Positions 1 through 9,225 of a stretch of DNA of 64,000 nucleotides are shown piece by piece. Where the stretch lies: assembly GCA_034659015.1 (NCBI GenBank), contig JAYEGL010000002.1, positions 62,001 through 126,000 on the forward strand, read 5' to 3'. The notes beneath the pieces are model-generated. The model was given only the letters and a program-made list of their open reading frames with translations. It was not told the DNA's origin and made no database searches. The DNA comes from Maricaulis sp034659015. Its GTDB lineage: Bacteria > Pseudomonadota > Alphaproteobacteria > Caulobacterales > Maricaulaceae. Position 1 is the stretch's first letter; every line of letters starts with the position of its first letter. The translations under genes and the position numbers were made by a program.

Positions 1-262
1 AGTGGTCGAGATGGTGGTGCGTGACGAAGACATGGGTGACCCGCTCGCCCTCCAGCGCCGCGTCCAGGGCCGCGACATGGTCCGGCTGGACGGGGCCGGG
101 GTCGATCACCGCCACCTCGCCGTGGCCGACGATATAGACGCCGGTTCCGGTGTAGGTGAAGGGGCCGGGATTGGCGGCGACGACGCGCCGGATACGCTCC
201 GACAGACGGTCGCAACGGCCGTACTCGAAATCGAAATCGCGCTTGAAGGGAATGGCGGTCAT
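1..262 (-). CDS. Metallo-beta-lactamase-fold hydrolase, N-terminal part (cut by window edge)
   Basis: The visible 87 residues start at an ATG (262-260) and run off the left edge. The segment ends in THHHLDH, the HxHxDH metal-binding signature of the metallo-beta-lactamase superfamily, preceded by the usual glycine-rich beta region with VAVIDPGP. Members hydrolyse thioesters, lactones or similar esters using two zinc or iron ions; the substrate cannot be told from this part. Its ATG overlaps the stop of the upstream gene (ATGA), so the two are almost certainly translationally coupled. Confidence 0.85.
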   Translation of the reverse strand, partial: MTAIPFKRDFDFEYGRCDRLSERIRRVVAANPGPFTYTGTGVYIVGHGEVAVIDPGPVQPDHVAALDAALEGERVTHVFVTHHHLDH

Positions 263-1185
263 GACACGCTGTGGGGCTGGATGAGGTCGAGAAAAGCGTC
301 GGCCAGACGCCGCGTGACGGCAATCTTGTCCTGCAGTTTCATGGCGATGGGCGGTCCCATATCGGTCTTGTTGACGTCGACCACGTAGATGCGGCCGTCG
401 CGCCGGTCGCGCAGCACGTCCAGCCCGCCCCAGTCGAGCCGCATGGCCCGGGTGAAGCGGGACAGCTGCGCCTGTTCGGCGGCGGACAACACGTCGCCGG
501 TCTCGGCGAGGACGACATCGTGATTGGTGTTCGCAAAACGCTGTTCCGCGCGCCGGCGCTTGCGCATGACCAGCGGTATCCGTCCGTCGACCGTGGGGCA
601 GCGCAGGTCCTCGACCATGCCGTCATCGATGCGGTTGTCGATCACGCGCTGGTAGACATGACCATGGCGCGCCGGCTGCGGGCCGTGGAGTATGCGTCCG
701 TCATGGGCGCCGTTGATCTCGGATTTTTCAACCATCGGCCCCGGCCAGCTTTCCGGGTCGACGGAGAGGGGATAGCCGAACACCTGTTCGAAGATGTCCG
801 CCACATGGCCCTTGGCGATGCTCTGGCAGCCGGCATTGACGAGGCGTGTGCCAGGCTGGGCCTGGACCGGTCGGCATACCGTACTGTCGTCGAACACGAA
901 AACCGCATCGGCCGTGGCGGGACTGTCGGCGATGCGGGCGCCGGCCGTGTGAAGCACCGACCAGACGAGATACCACGGGCGCGGCCGGTCCGGAGTGAAC
1001 CAGATGCGCGGTCCCGGGCGGTTGAGCGCACCGAGACGCCGGGCCTCCACGGTGAAGTAGAAGGGGAACCATGTGAGCACCTCGCCGATCAGGCCCGGCT
1101 CGACGCGCAGGCGGACCCCGGTCTTCTTGACGGTGACGACACCGTCCTGAAACTCGAAGTCTCGCCACCACAGCGCACTGTGCAT
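259..1185 (-). CDS. ATP-grasp-like conserved protein
   Basis: This 308-residue protein is not recognised by name. The C-terminal segment (about residues 250-280) reads LDWGGLDVLRD...VVDVNKTDMGPP, which has the look of an ATP-grasp fold, where the acidic and asparagine residues bind Mg-ATP. I place the start at 1185 because a GAGAAAGG ribosome-binding sequence lies just upstream; an upstream in-frame extension to 1302 has no such site. The stop overlaps the start of the hydrolase gene at 262. An ATP-dependent ligase or a sugar/peptide-modifying role is possible but not shown by the sequence. Confidence 0.7.
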   Translation of the reverse strand: MHSALWWRDFEFQDGVVTVKKTGVRLRVEPGLIGEVLTWFPFYFTVEARRLGALNRPGPRIWFTPDRPRPWYLVWSVLHTAGARIADSPATADAVFVFDDSTVCRPVQAQPGTRLVNAGCQSIAKGHVADIFEQVFGYPLSVDPESWPGPMVEKSEINGAHDGRILHGPQPARHGHVYQRVIDNRIDDGMVEDLRCPTVDGRIPLVMRKRRRAEQRFANTNHDVVLAETGDVLSAAEQAQLSRFTRAMRLDWGGLDVLRDRRDGRIYVVDVNKTDMGPPIAMKLQDKIAVTRRLADAFLDLIQPHSVS

Positions 1186-1547
1186 GGAAGGGCCTTTCTC
1201 CTGCGATCCCGCAGCGCATCCTATGGATATGCCGGACACATGCAATTCACGCTGGATCACGGGCGGCGCGGTTCTTGCGTGAACCGACCCAGTCAGAAAC
1301 ACGCGAGGCGAATGTGAACGTCAGCGAATTCATAGGCAAGCGCGTCCTTCGGCTGGGCTGGCTGATCCTGCTGCTGGTCGTGGCCGAGTCTTTTGTCAGT
1401 GGCGCGACACCTCAGTCTGGACTGTCGCGAACGGCCCCTTTGCCGCCGCTTCAGAGCGCCGCGATGCAGGACGAACGGCAGAGCGTTCATTGACATCGCT
1501 CGCGCCCCATTGAAACTGCGGCGATCCTCGGATCGAGCGATTGCTGA
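1186..1547. other. Divergent intergenic region
   Basis: The 362 bases separate the minus-strand ATP-grasp-like gene from the plus-strand permease gene and should hold both promoters. I see no convincing -35/-10 pair. A possible 59-residue open frame lies at 1314-1493 and is listed separately. Confidence 0.4.
1314..1493 (+). CDS. Possible small membrane protein
   Basis: A GTG-started frame of 59 codons with a CGAGG sequence five bases upstream. The N-terminal half is a basic stretch followed by one hydrophobic segment (LGWLILLLVVAESFV) that could span the membrane; the rest is unstructured. No family recognised. It lies in the leader of the permease operon on the same strand, so it could be a leader peptide, a small inner-membrane protein, or a chance frame in GC-rich DNA. 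Confidence 0.25.
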   Translation: MNVSEFIGKRVLRLGWLILLLVVAESFVSGATPQSGLSRTAPLPPLQSAAMQDERQSVH

Positions 1548-2480
1548 ATGTTTGGTTTTGTACTCCGGCGCGTAGGCGTCGCCATTCCCACAATACTGGT
1601 GATCATCACGATCGCGTTCTTCATGATGCGCGCGGCGCCGGGCGGCCCGTTCGATCTGGAACGGCCGATGCCGGAAGAGACGCGTCAGATCCTGCTGTCG
1701 AACTACGGCATGGATAAGCACATCGTGCTCCAGTATTTCGACTATATGGGCGACCTGTTTCAGGGCGATATGGGCCCGTCGCTGAAACTGCGCGACAAGC
1801 GGGTCAGCGAGATCATCGCCGAAGGCTTCCCGGTCAGTGCGACGATCGGCCTGTTCTCCATGCTGCTGGCGATCTCGCTGGGCTCGCTGCTCGGCTCCAT
1901 CGCCGCGCTCCGGCAGAACACCGCCGGCGATTTCTCGGTCATGACCTTTGCCATGGTGGGCATATCCATCCCGCCCTTCGTGATGGGGCCGATCCTGGCC
2001 CTGGTCTTCGGCCTCTATCTGGGCCTGGTGCCGACCGGCGGTCTCGATCCGCGATACGGCATGACGCCCGACCGGTTGATCCTGCCGATCATCACGCTGG
2101 CCCTGCCGCAGATCGCCATCATCGCCCGCCTGATGCGCGCCTCGATGATCGAGGTGATCCGCTCCAACTATATCCGCACGGCCCGCGCCAAGGGGCTGTC
2201 CGCCCATGCCGTGATCTTCCGTCACGCGCTGCGCTCGGCCGTGCTGCCGCTGGTGAGTTATCTCGGTCCCGCCTCGGCGGCGGTGATTTCCGGCTCGCTG
2301 GTTATCGAGCGCGTCTTCCAGCTGCCCGGCATCGGCAAGCATTTCGTCGACGCCGCCCTTCAGCGCGATTACACCGTCGTGATGGGCGTGGTGATCATCT
2401 ATGCCACGCTGATCATCGTGCTCAACCTGCTGGCCGACCTGCTCTACGGCGTTCTCAATCCGAAGGTGAAGTACGAATGA
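1548..2480 (+). CDS. Peptide ABC transporter permease (OppB/DppB type)
   Basis: This 310-residue inner-membrane protein is the first channel subunit of a dipeptide/oligopeptide importer. It begins with the family hallmark FVLRRVGVAIPTILVIITIAF, has about six membrane segments, and carries the cytoplasmic EAA loop (RTARAKGLSAHAVIFRHALR, near residues 205-225) that docks the ATPase. No strong ribosome-binding site precedes the ATG. The stop overlaps the next gene by four bases. No oppD/oppF ATPase genes are in the window, so the energy subunits must be encoded elsewhere. Confidence 0.92.
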   Translation: MFGFVLRRVGVAIPTILVIITIAFFMMRAAPGGPFDLERPMPEETRQILLSNYGMDKHIVLQYFDYMGDLFQGDMGPSLKLRDKRVSEIIAEGFPVSATIGLFSMLLAISLGSLLGSIAALRQNTAGDFSVMTFAMVGISIPPFVMGPILALVFGLYLGLVPTGGLDPRYGMTPDRLILPIITLALPQIAIIARLMRASMIEVIRSNYIRTARAKGLSAHAVIFRHALRSAVLPLVSYLGPASAAVISGSLVIERVFQLPGIGKHFVDAALQRDYTVVMGVVIIYATLIIVLNLLADLLYGVLNPKVKYE

Positions 2481-3382
2481 GCCTGCTGTCGACGCCCGGA
2501 GAAAAGGCGGAAATCCTCGAGGCCGCCTCGGTGAAGGGGCGTTCCCTTTGGGACGACGCCCTGGCGCGCCTGATGCGCAACCGCGCTGCGGTCACCTCGA
2601 TGGTGATCCTGGGCACCCTGATCCTGCTGGCCACGGTGGGCCAGGCGCTGTGGGTGCACGACTACGACACCATCTACCGCGACAAGGTGTGGATCGCCCC
2701 GACCTGGGAGGACTGGCACCTCCTGGGCACCGACGCACAGGGCCGCGACATGGTCGCGCGCATCCTCGTCGGGCTGAGCGTGTCCCTGATGGTGGGCGTG
2801 GTCGCGACGATCGTCTCGCTGCTGATCGGCGTGACCTGGGGTGCGACGGCCGGTTTCATCGGCGGCAAGACCGACCAGGCCATGATGCGCTTCGTCGACA
2901 TCCTCTATTCGCTGCCCTTCATCTTCTTCGTGATCATGCTGATGGTGGTGTTCGGCCGGAATATCGTCCTGATCTTCGTCGCCATCGGTGCGGTGGAATG
3001 GCTGACCATGGCGCGCATCGTGCGCGGCCAGACGCTGTCATTGAAGAACATGGAATTCGTCGAGGCCGCCGAGGCCGCCGGCGTGTCGCGCTTCAAGATC
3101 ATCCAGCGCCACATCATCCCCAACGTGCTCGGCCCGGTCGTGGTCTATGTCACGCTGATGATTCCGGTGGTGATCCTGGCCGAGAGCTTCCTGTCCTTCC
3201 TCGGCCTGGGCGTGCAGGAGCCGCTCACCTCGCTGGGCCGGCTGATCTCGGCCGGCGCGCAGGACATGGAGCCGGCGCCGTGGACGCTGATCGGTCCGGC
3301 GGTGACCATGATGGTGACGCTGTTCTGCCTGAACTTCATCGGCGACGGGCTGCGCGACGCGATCGACCCGAAGGACCGCTAG
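2477..3382 (+). CDS. Peptide ABC transporter permease (OppC/DppC type)
   Basis: A 301-residue second permease subunit paired with the upstream gene. The N-terminal cytoplasmic arm, the single anchor segment (about residues 40-60), the HLLGTDAQGRDMVAR motif and the EAA loop (EAAEAAGVSRFKIIQRHIIP, about 195-215) are typical of OppC/DppC. It starts in an ATGA overlap with the first permease gene. The two permeases probably form the heterodimeric channel served by the lipoprotein encoded at 4165. Confidence 0.92.
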   Translation: MSLLSTPGEKAEILEAASVKGRSLWDDALARLMRNRAAVTSMVILGTLILLATVGQALWVHDYDTIYRDKVWIAPTWEDWHLLGTDAQGRDMVARILVGLSVSLMVGVVATIVSLLIGVTWGATAGFIGGKTDQAMMRFVDILYSLPFIFFVIMLMVVFGRNIVLIFVAIGAVEWLTMARIVRGQTLSLKNMEFVEAAEAAGVSRFKIIQRHIIPNVLGPVVVYVTLMIPVVILAESFLSFLGLGVQEPLTSLGRLISAGAQDMEPAPWTLIGPAVTMMVTLFCLNFIGDGLRDAIDPKDR

Positions 3383-3433
3383 CCTACGAAAGGCCGTCCG
3401 GGGCGGCATGACCGCCGCCCCGCAGGTACCGGT

Positions 3434-4036
3434 CTACTGGATGCGCTCGGCGCGGAACCACCGGCCGCCATTGTTCAGCCGCATGAAGTAGGAGCCCAGC
3501 GCCCCGCTGCGGATATTCGCGGTGAGGCCCGGCCGGGCGCCGCTGCGAATGCCCTGGACATGCGTGCTGTCGGTCTGGCGCCAGACCTGGCCGTTGGCCA
3601 GGGTGACCACGACATGGTCGGCGCGATTGATCGTCACCTCGGTGACGGCCAGACCCTCGATCCGCTCGATATTGCCGTCGTCATTGCGGCGTACGACACG
3701 ATCCGGAGATTGTGCCGTGGCATCGGCCTCGACGAGTTCCTGATTGCGGTCGCCGCCGCGCAGGCCCAGCCCCGGAATGGTGAAGTTGGGGATGGAGAGG
3801 CCGAAGGTGGATTCCTCGGCCGCCTCGATCTGTTCGCGGTCGACGGCCACGACCTCGCCCGATTCGGTTTCGCCGTAGAGCGCCTCGACGGCGGCATCGA
3901 GGCAGGCCAGGCGGGCTGTGTCGTCGGAGATTCCGCGGCATTCGAACAGCGGTTGCAGCGGCGATGCCGCGCTCTGCGCCTCGACAGCCGGACACAGGAC
4001 AAGTGGCGATATCACAAGGAGTAATCGAGCGTTCAT
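3434..4036 (-). CDS. Periplasmic protein of unknown function
   Basis: A 200-residue protein with a cleavable signal peptide (cleavage probably after AVEA, near residue 20). After it comes CRGISDDTARLACLDAAVEAL, a cysteine-containing helix seen in several envelope proteins of Caulobacter relatives, then a variable acidic region and a C-terminal beta-rich part (GLAVTEVTINRADHVVVTL..GQVWRQ) that resembles a small barrel. It sits on the opposite strand between the importer permeases and the binding protein. Function unknown. Confidence 0.7.
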   Translation of the reverse strand: MNARLLLVISPLVLCPAVEAQSAASPLQPLFECRGISDDTARLACLDAAVEALYGETESGEVVAVDREQIEAAEESTFGLSIPNFTIPGLGLRGGDRNQELVEADATAQSPDRVVRRNDDGNIERIEGLAVTEVTINRADHVVVTLANGQVWRQTDSTHVQGIRSGARPGLTANIRSGALGSYFMRLNNGGRWFRAERIQ

Positions 4037-4164
4037 AATCTTTCAGCCAGGTTGCGGACGACGCGAACTATGCGCGACCGGCAGGCGGCTGTCGACCGGC
4101 CCGTCATGTTCGGCTAGAACGAGAGATTGATTGTCCCGTGACGCGTCGGAGGGGAGACCGAACC

Positions 4165-5805
4165 GTGATCCGCAAAGCCATTATCAACACCCTTCTTGTT
4201 TCCGCATCGGCACTGGCGCTGGCGGGCTGCGGCGGCGGCGAGCCGGCCGACAGCGATGCCGTGGTGCTGCATCGGGGCAACTCGTCGGAACCGCTGTCCC
4301 TGGACCCGCACAAGGCGACCGGGACCTGGGAAAACAACATCATCGGCGACATGTTCATCGGCCTGTTCACGGAGAATGTCTCCGGCGAGCCGGTTCCGGG
4401 CATGGCGGACAGCTGGGATGTCAGCGAGGACGGTCTGACCTGGACCTTCACCCTGCGCGAGGCGCAGTGGTCGGATGGCGAACCGGTGACCGCCGGCGAT
4501 TTCGTCTATGCCTGGCAGCGCATCGCCGCTCCGGAGACCGGCGCGCAATACGTCTCGCTACTCTATCCGATCGCCGGCATGGAAGCGGCCACACGCGGCG
4601 AGATCGACCCGTCGGAAATCGGCGTGCGCGCGATCGATGAACGCACGCTGGAGATCCAGCTGGCCAATCCGGCGCCCTATCTCCCGGGCCTGCTGACGCA
4701 CTACACGACCTTCCCGCTGCCGCAGCACGTGGTCGAACAGTATGGCGACGAATGGGTGCGTCCGGCGAATATCCAGGTGAACGGCGCCTATCGGCTGGAA
4801 GACTGGCGCACGAATAATTTCGTGCACCTGCGACGCAACCCGCTCTTTTTCGACAATGCGGACGTCTGCATCGACGACGTCTACTACTACCCCACCGTCG
4901 ACAATTCGGCCGCCGGCCGCCGTGTGCGGAACGGCGAGCTGCACATCAACAATGATTTCCCGGGCCAGCAGCTCGACTTCCTGCGCCGGGAAATCCCCGA
5001 CTATGTCCGCATCGCACCCTATATGGGCACGATCTATTTCTCGGTGAACACGACGCTGGACGCGTTTGACGATGCCAATGTGCGCAATGCGCTGGGCATG
5101 GCGATCGACCGCCACTTCATCGCCGACGAGATCCTGCGGGCCGGATACCAGCCGGCCTATTCCCTGGTTCCGCCGGGTGTGGCCAATTATCCGGGCGGTG
5201 TCCGCGCGGACTGGGCCGATACGCCGATCGAGGCGCGCCGCGCCCGCGCCCGCGAACTGCTCGAAGAGGCCGGGTTCGGCCCCGACAATCCGCTGCGTTT
5301 CGAGTACACCTACCGCGCTACGCGTGACAATCCGCGCGTCGCGCCTGTGGTCCAGAACGACTGGTCTGCGATTGCCGAATGGGTCGAGCCGGAGCTCATC
5401 GTCAACGACACGCAGATCCACTACGACAATCTGCGCGCCCAGGACTTCGAGATCGCCGACGGCGGCTGGATCGCCGACTACAACGATCCCTACAACTTCC
5501 TCTTCCTCGGCGAGTACAGCTCGATTCCGATGAACTATGCCCGGTACAACAATCCGGAATACGACCAGCTGGTGACGGAGGCGAATCGCGAACTCGATCT
5601 GGAGCGTCGCGGCGAGATGCTGGCGGATGCCGAGCAGATGCTGATCGACGACATGCCGCTCATTCCGATCGTCTACTACGTCTCCAAGAACCTGGTGAAC
5701 CCGGATGTGACCGGCTGGGAAGACAATATCGTCGACCTGCACCGCACGCGTTATCTGTGCCTGGCCAGTGCGGAGGCGGATGCCGCCGAGGGCGACGCCG
5801 AGTAG
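4165..5805 (+). CDS. Peptide-binding lipoprotein (OppA/DppA type, SBP family 5)
   Basis: The 546-residue protein has a lipoprotein signal peptide with lipobox LAGC, so it should be tethered to the membrane facing the periplasm. The body shows family-5 solute-binding landmarks: NSSEPLSLDPHKATG at the start, the LTWTFTLREAQWSDGEPVTAGDFVYAW segment, and RNALGMAIDRHFIADEILRAG. These proteins deliver peptides to the OppBC channel. I choose the GTG at 4165 because GGAGGGGAG lies 8 bases upstream; the ATG-like start at 4138 would put extra basic residues before the signal peptide. Closest to OppA rather than NikA by length and sequence. Confidence 0.9.
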   Translation: MIRKAIINTLLVSASALALAGCGGGEPADSDAVVLHRGNSSEPLSLDPHKATGTWENNIIGDMFIGLFTENVSGEPVPGMADSWDVSEDGLTWTFTLREAQWSDGEPVTAGDFVYAWQRIAAPETGAQYVSLLYPIAGMEAATRGEIDPSEIGVRAIDERTLEIQLANPAPYLPGLLTHYTTFPLPQHVVEQYGDEWVRPANIQVNGAYRLEDWRTNNFVHLRRNPLFFDNADVCIDDVYYYPTVDNSAAGRRVRNGELHINNDFPGQQLDFLRREIPDYVRIAPYMGTIYFSVNTTLDAFDDANVRNALGMAIDRHFIADEILRAGYQPAYSLVPPGVANYPGGVRADWADTPIEARRARARELLEEAGFGPDNPLRFEYTYRATRDNPRVAPVVQNDWSAIAEWVEPELIVNDTQIHYDNLRAQDFEIADGGWIADYNDPYNFLFLGEYSSIPMNYARYNNPEYDQLVTEANRELDLERRGEMLADAEQMLIDDMPLIPIVYYVSKNLVNPDVTGWEDNIVDLHRTRYLCLASAEADAAEGDAE

Positions 5806-5872
5806 CGCTCTTGCCAGCCAGCCCGCAGCCGACCTAGCCTGATGCTTTCGCACAGGCGGAGGGGGCAGGGCG

Positions 5873-7099
5873 ATGTCGGGCAGCGATGTAGTGACGGATG
5901 CCGTCGTGGCCGGTTCGGCCAGCGGCGAGCTGGCGGATTCAATCCAGGCATCCAAGCGCCGGAAACCGCATCGCTTTTCCATGTTCGCCTCGCCGACGCC
6001 GGACGGCACGTGTTCGAATTGCGCGACCGAGCTGTCCGGACCGGTCTGTCACAGTTGCGGGCAGACGTCCGACACCTTCCACCGGCCGATCTGGGACTTG
6101 CTGCTCGACGTGCTCGACGGCCTGCTGGGGCTGGAGGGGCGGCTGTGGCGCACCCTGCCGCCGCTGATGCTGCAGCCGGGCAAGCTGACACTGCATTTCC
6201 TGACGGGCGTGCGCGCTCGCTATGTCATGCCGTTCCGGCTCTATCTGACAGCCAGCGTGCTCTTCTTCCTGGCCTTCTCGATGGTCAATGGCGGCAGCGG
6301 TGTCGACATCGGGGGCGACGAACCGTCGGCCGACCTGGAGGCCGCTCGCGAGGCGCTGGATAGCGGGCAACTGGAAACCCAGCTGGATGTGTTGCCGCCC
6401 GACGCGCGCGACGCAGTCCTGCAACAGGTCGAGCGCGAGCTCGAGGCCGCCGGCGATGCCTCCGACGCCGTTCCGCCGGAAGTGACGGAAATGCAGCGCC
6501 AGGCCGAACGCGACGAGATGAAGCGCCGGATGCGGATTTCGTTGCTGCCCGAGCTCTATTCCGACGAGATTGTGTCGAGCGATGGCGAGAGTGGAACCGT
6601 CGAGCTGGAGGATGGCACGACGCTGGAGCTCAGCGGGGCGGAAACCCTGCCCATGGGGCTCCGTCTGCGTCTCGCGAACGGTCTCGACGCGGTCATCGAC
6701 AGCGATGGCGAGGCCCTGTGGACCGCCATGAAGACCTGGGCGCCGCGGCTGATGTTCGCCCTCCTGCCGATCTACGCCCTGCTGCTGGCGGTCACGCATG
6801 TCTACAAGCGCGGCCTGTTTTTCTACGACCACCTGGTCGTCTCGCTGCACTTCCACGCCTTCCTCTTCTTCATGTTCCTGCTGCTGGGCGTGGTGAGCCT
6901 GGCGATCGGGCCGGGCTGGGCGATCCTGATCTTCTTCTTGTGGTCGAACTATTATCTCTACCGGCTGCACCGGACGGTCTATTCCCACGGGCGCTTTTCC
7001 TCGGCGCTGCGCGTGATCGTGCTGGACGTAACCTACATGATCGTTCTCGGCCTCGGCTTCCTTGTCCTGCTGCTGGTCGGTCTGCTGACCTCCGTCTAG
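5873..7099 (+). CDS. DUF3667-type membrane protein
   Basis: The 408-residue protein has an N-terminal zinc-ribbon-like knuckle (CSNC...CHSC, about residues 44-60), followed by the DUF3667 signature FHRPIWDLLLDVLDGLLGLEG and MLQPGKLTLHFLTGVRARYVMPFRLYL. One membrane segment follows (about 120-140), then a long acidic, probably cytoplasmic or periplasmic domain (145-275), and four more membrane segments in the last 130 residues. GGAGGGGG precedes the ATG. Function of the family is unknown; a strong terminator follows. Confidence 0.8.
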   Translation: MSGSDVVTDAVVAGSASGELADSIQASKRRKPHRFSMFASPTPDGTCSNCATELSGPVCHSCGQTSDTFHRPIWDLLLDVLDGLLGLEGRLWRTLPPLMLQPGKLTLHFLTGVRARYVMPFRLYLTASVLFFLAFSMVNGGSGVDIGGDEPSADLEAAREALDSGQLETQLDVLPPDARDAVLQQVERELEAAGDASDAVPPEVTEMQRQAERDEMKRRMRISLLPELYSDEIVSSDGESGTVELEDGTTLELSGAETLPMGLRLRLANGLDAVIDSDGEALWTAMKTWAPRLMFALLPIYALLLAVTHVYKRGLFFYDHLVVSLHFHAFLFFMFLLLGVVSLAIGPGWAILIFFLWSNYYLYRLHRTVYSHGRFSSALRVIVLDVTYMIVLGLGFLVLLLVGLLTSV

Positions 7100-7108
7100 C
7101 GTCCATAA

Positions 7109-7134
7109 AAAAGGCCCGCTTGCGCGGGCCTTTT
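7109..7134. terminator. Intrinsic terminator, usable in both directions
   Basis: A perfect 7-bp stem GGCCCGC/GCGGGCC (7113-7119 and 7124-7130) with loop TTGC, flanked by an A-run on the left and a T-run on the right. It lies between the converging DUF3667 and sppA genes and can serve both. Confidence 0.9.
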
Positions 7135-7164
7135 CCGTTGGTTGTGGCGGCCTTGTCGCCGAAG

Positions 7165-8946
7165 TCAGTGCGGCGTCGCGGCGTGGCTGCGCATCTGCAC
7201 GCCGGGCTGCTCCTGGCGGGCCTCGATGGCGGCGCGCACTTCCGGCATCTCCATCAGCGCGTTCAACCGGGCGGCGGCTTCCGCCGATTCAGCAGACACG
7301 CCGAAGAGTTCCTGGAAGGCTTCCAGCGGCGTGCGCTGGCGCGGGAAACGGCGCAGGCGTACATCGCTCTCCGGCGCGATGCCGGCCAGCTCCTTGGCGG
7401 CATCGACGGCATCGCGGAACCCGCCGATCTCGTCGACCAGGCCCAGATCCAGCGCCTGGGCGCCGGTCCACACGCGGCCGCGCGCGATCTCGAGAACCCG
7501 TTCCAGCGGCAGGTCGCGGCCGTCGGCCACGCGCTGGGTGAAGTCCTCGTAGATGTCTTCCATCTGCGCACGGAAGGCGGCGCGCTGGCTCTCGGTCCAG
7601 GCCTGCTGGCTGGACATCGCCGTGGTGTATTCGCCGCCGACCGACAGTGTCTCCACGTTCAGCCCGACCATGCCGAACGTCTCGTCCAGCACGATCTTGC
7701 CGCCCAGAACGCCGATCGAACCGGTCAGCGTGGTCGCGTGGGCGAGCACGTAGTCGGCCGGTGCGGCGATATAGTAGCCGCCCGATGCGGCGAAGGACGC
7801 CATGGTGACGACCACCGGCTTGCCCGCCTCGCGGGCCCGGTTCACGGCGTGCCAGATCTGGTCGGATGCGATGGCCGATCCGCCCGGCGAATCGACACGC
7901 AGCACGATGGCCCGCACGTTCGGGTCCTCGGCTGCGGCGAGGATCGCTTCGGACGTGAAGTCGCCGCCGATCATTTCGTCGCCGCCGAGCGGGTTCTGGT
8001 CGGCATCGCCGGTGACGATGGCGCCCTGACCCTCGATCAGCGCGATCACCGGGGCGTGGCTCCAGGCCGGAGAGGCCTGGTTGAAATAGTCGGTGAGTTC
8101 GACGATCTCGCTGCCCGTGCCGGCCCGGCCCAGCGCGGCTTCGCGGGCTTCCACGACGTGGCCGAGGCGGTCGACGAGGCCGGCGTCGAGCGCATCTTCC
8201 GCGGCATGCGGAGACGCTTCGAACAGGCTGCGCACCTCGGCTTCGGAGAAGCCGCGGTCATCGGCCACCGAGGCGACGGCCGTGTCGAAGATCGAGCCCA
8301 TATAGGAGGCGGTCGCCTCGCGGTGGGCGTCGGTGAAGCCGGTCTCGGTATAGGTGTTGGCGGCGTTCTTGTACTCGTGGAACTGCTCGAACTGGGGCTG
8401 TGCGTTGAAGTGTTCGAACAGTCCGCCCAGGAAGGTCACTTCTGCAGCGAGGCCCGCCGGGGTGAAGGAGGCGGTGTCCTGCAGCCAGATCTCGTCGGAG
8501 CCGGACACGGCGAAGTAGCCGGTCACGGTCGGGCTCTCGAAGCCCTGGGCGTGGGTGATGACGAACTTGCCGGCCTCGCGGAAATCGGCGATCGCCTCGC
8601 GCATTTCCTCGGCCATGCCCGGCGCCATGCCGAACTCGTTGGCGCGCACCAGCACGCCACGGACCCGGTTGTCGGCCTCGGCCTGCTCGAGCGTGCGCAC
8701 GATATCGACGACGGAGAGCGGCTCGGCGAAGGCGAAGGGCGAGCGCGAGGGGCTGTCCAGCCGCGGCGTCCGCAAATCGAGCTCGAGCACAATGCCGTCG
8801 CGCGGCAGGGCCGTATCGTTTTCGGCGCCTTCCATCGCGGCGCCGATCATCGCGCCGATCAGGAAGACCATCACGATGACGGCGAGGACCGAGCCGACGA
8901 TGACGCCGACGATCGATCCGAAAAACGTAATCCAGAACTGTTTCAT
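7165..8946 (-). CDS. sppA: Signal peptide peptidase SppA, 67-kDa type
   Basis: A 593-residue membrane-anchored serine protease that degrades cleaved signal peptides. It has one N-terminal membrane segment (about residues 8-38) and two ClpP-like domains. The general-base lysine is probably Lys193 in EYKNAANTY, and the nucleophile Ser388 in FAASGGYY; their spacing (195) is close to that of the E. coli Lys209/Ser409 pair. The start at 8946 is chosen because GGAAAGGG lies upstream and it places the membrane anchor at the very N-terminus; an in-frame extension to 9018 lacks these. Confidence 0.92.
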   Translation of the reverse strand: MKQFWITFFGSIVGVIVGSVLAVIVMVFLIGAMIGAAMEGAENDTALPRDGIVLELDLRTPRLDSPSRSPFAFAEPLSVVDIVRTLEQAEADNRVRGVLVRANEFGMAPGMAEEMREAIADFREAGKFVITHAQGFESPTVTGYFAVSGSDEIWLQDTASFTPAGLAAEVTFLGGLFEHFNAQPQFEQFHEYKNAANTYTETGFTDAHREATASYMGSIFDTAVASVADDRGFSEAEVRSLFEASPHAAEDALDAGLVDRLGHVVEAREAALGRAGTGSEIVELTDYFNQASPAWSHAPVIALIEGQGAIVTGDADQNPLGGDEMIGGDFTSEAILAAAEDPNVRAIVLRVDSPGGSAIASDQIWHAVNRAREAGKPVVVTMASFAASGGYYIAAPADYVLAHATTLTGSIGVLGGKIVLDETFGMVGLNVETLSVGGEYTTAMSSQQAWTESQRAAFRAQMEDIYEDFTQRVADGRDLPLERVLEIARGRVWTGAQALDLGLVDEIGGFRDAVDAAKELAGIAPESDVRLRRFPRQRTPLEAFQELFGVSAESAEAAARLNALMEMPEVRAAIEARQEQPGVQMRSHAATPH

Positions 8947-9151
8947 AAGAGCCCTTTCCGACCCACGCGGACACATCCGGGACCGCTTCGTGCAAGATGC
9001 GGTCCCGTTTTGCCGCATAATGTAGTGTCGGCGCGGGAATGGGTCGAGGGACTGTATGGCCGCAGATCCCGCCGCCGCGACCGGTGGCGGTCCGCGTGCG
9101 AACGCCGTGGCGCGCTGGAGGGGGGATGATCAGGGGCGGGAAAGTGAATGG

Positions 9152-9225
9152 TCGGAGTAGCAAGATTCGAACTTGCGACCCCCGCCTCCCGAAGACGGTG
9201 CTCTACCAGGCTGAGCTATACTCCG
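9152..9225 (-). tRNA. tRNA-Pro (anticodon CGG)
   Basis: The minus strand folds as a cloverleaf: acceptor CGGAGTA/TACTCCG, D arm AGCTCAGCCTGGTAGAGCA, anticodon stem CCGTC/GGCGG around loop TTCGGGA (anticodon CGG, reading CCG), and T arm with GTTCGAAT. CCA is not encoded. The 9226-9440 spacer to the next tRNA holds no gene that I can see. Confidence 0.95.

Noticed and set aside
6718..9129. Open frame of 803 codons on the plus strand
   Set aside because: It covers the end of the DUF3667 gene in another frame and the opposite strand of sppA and crosses a strong terminator; no domain.
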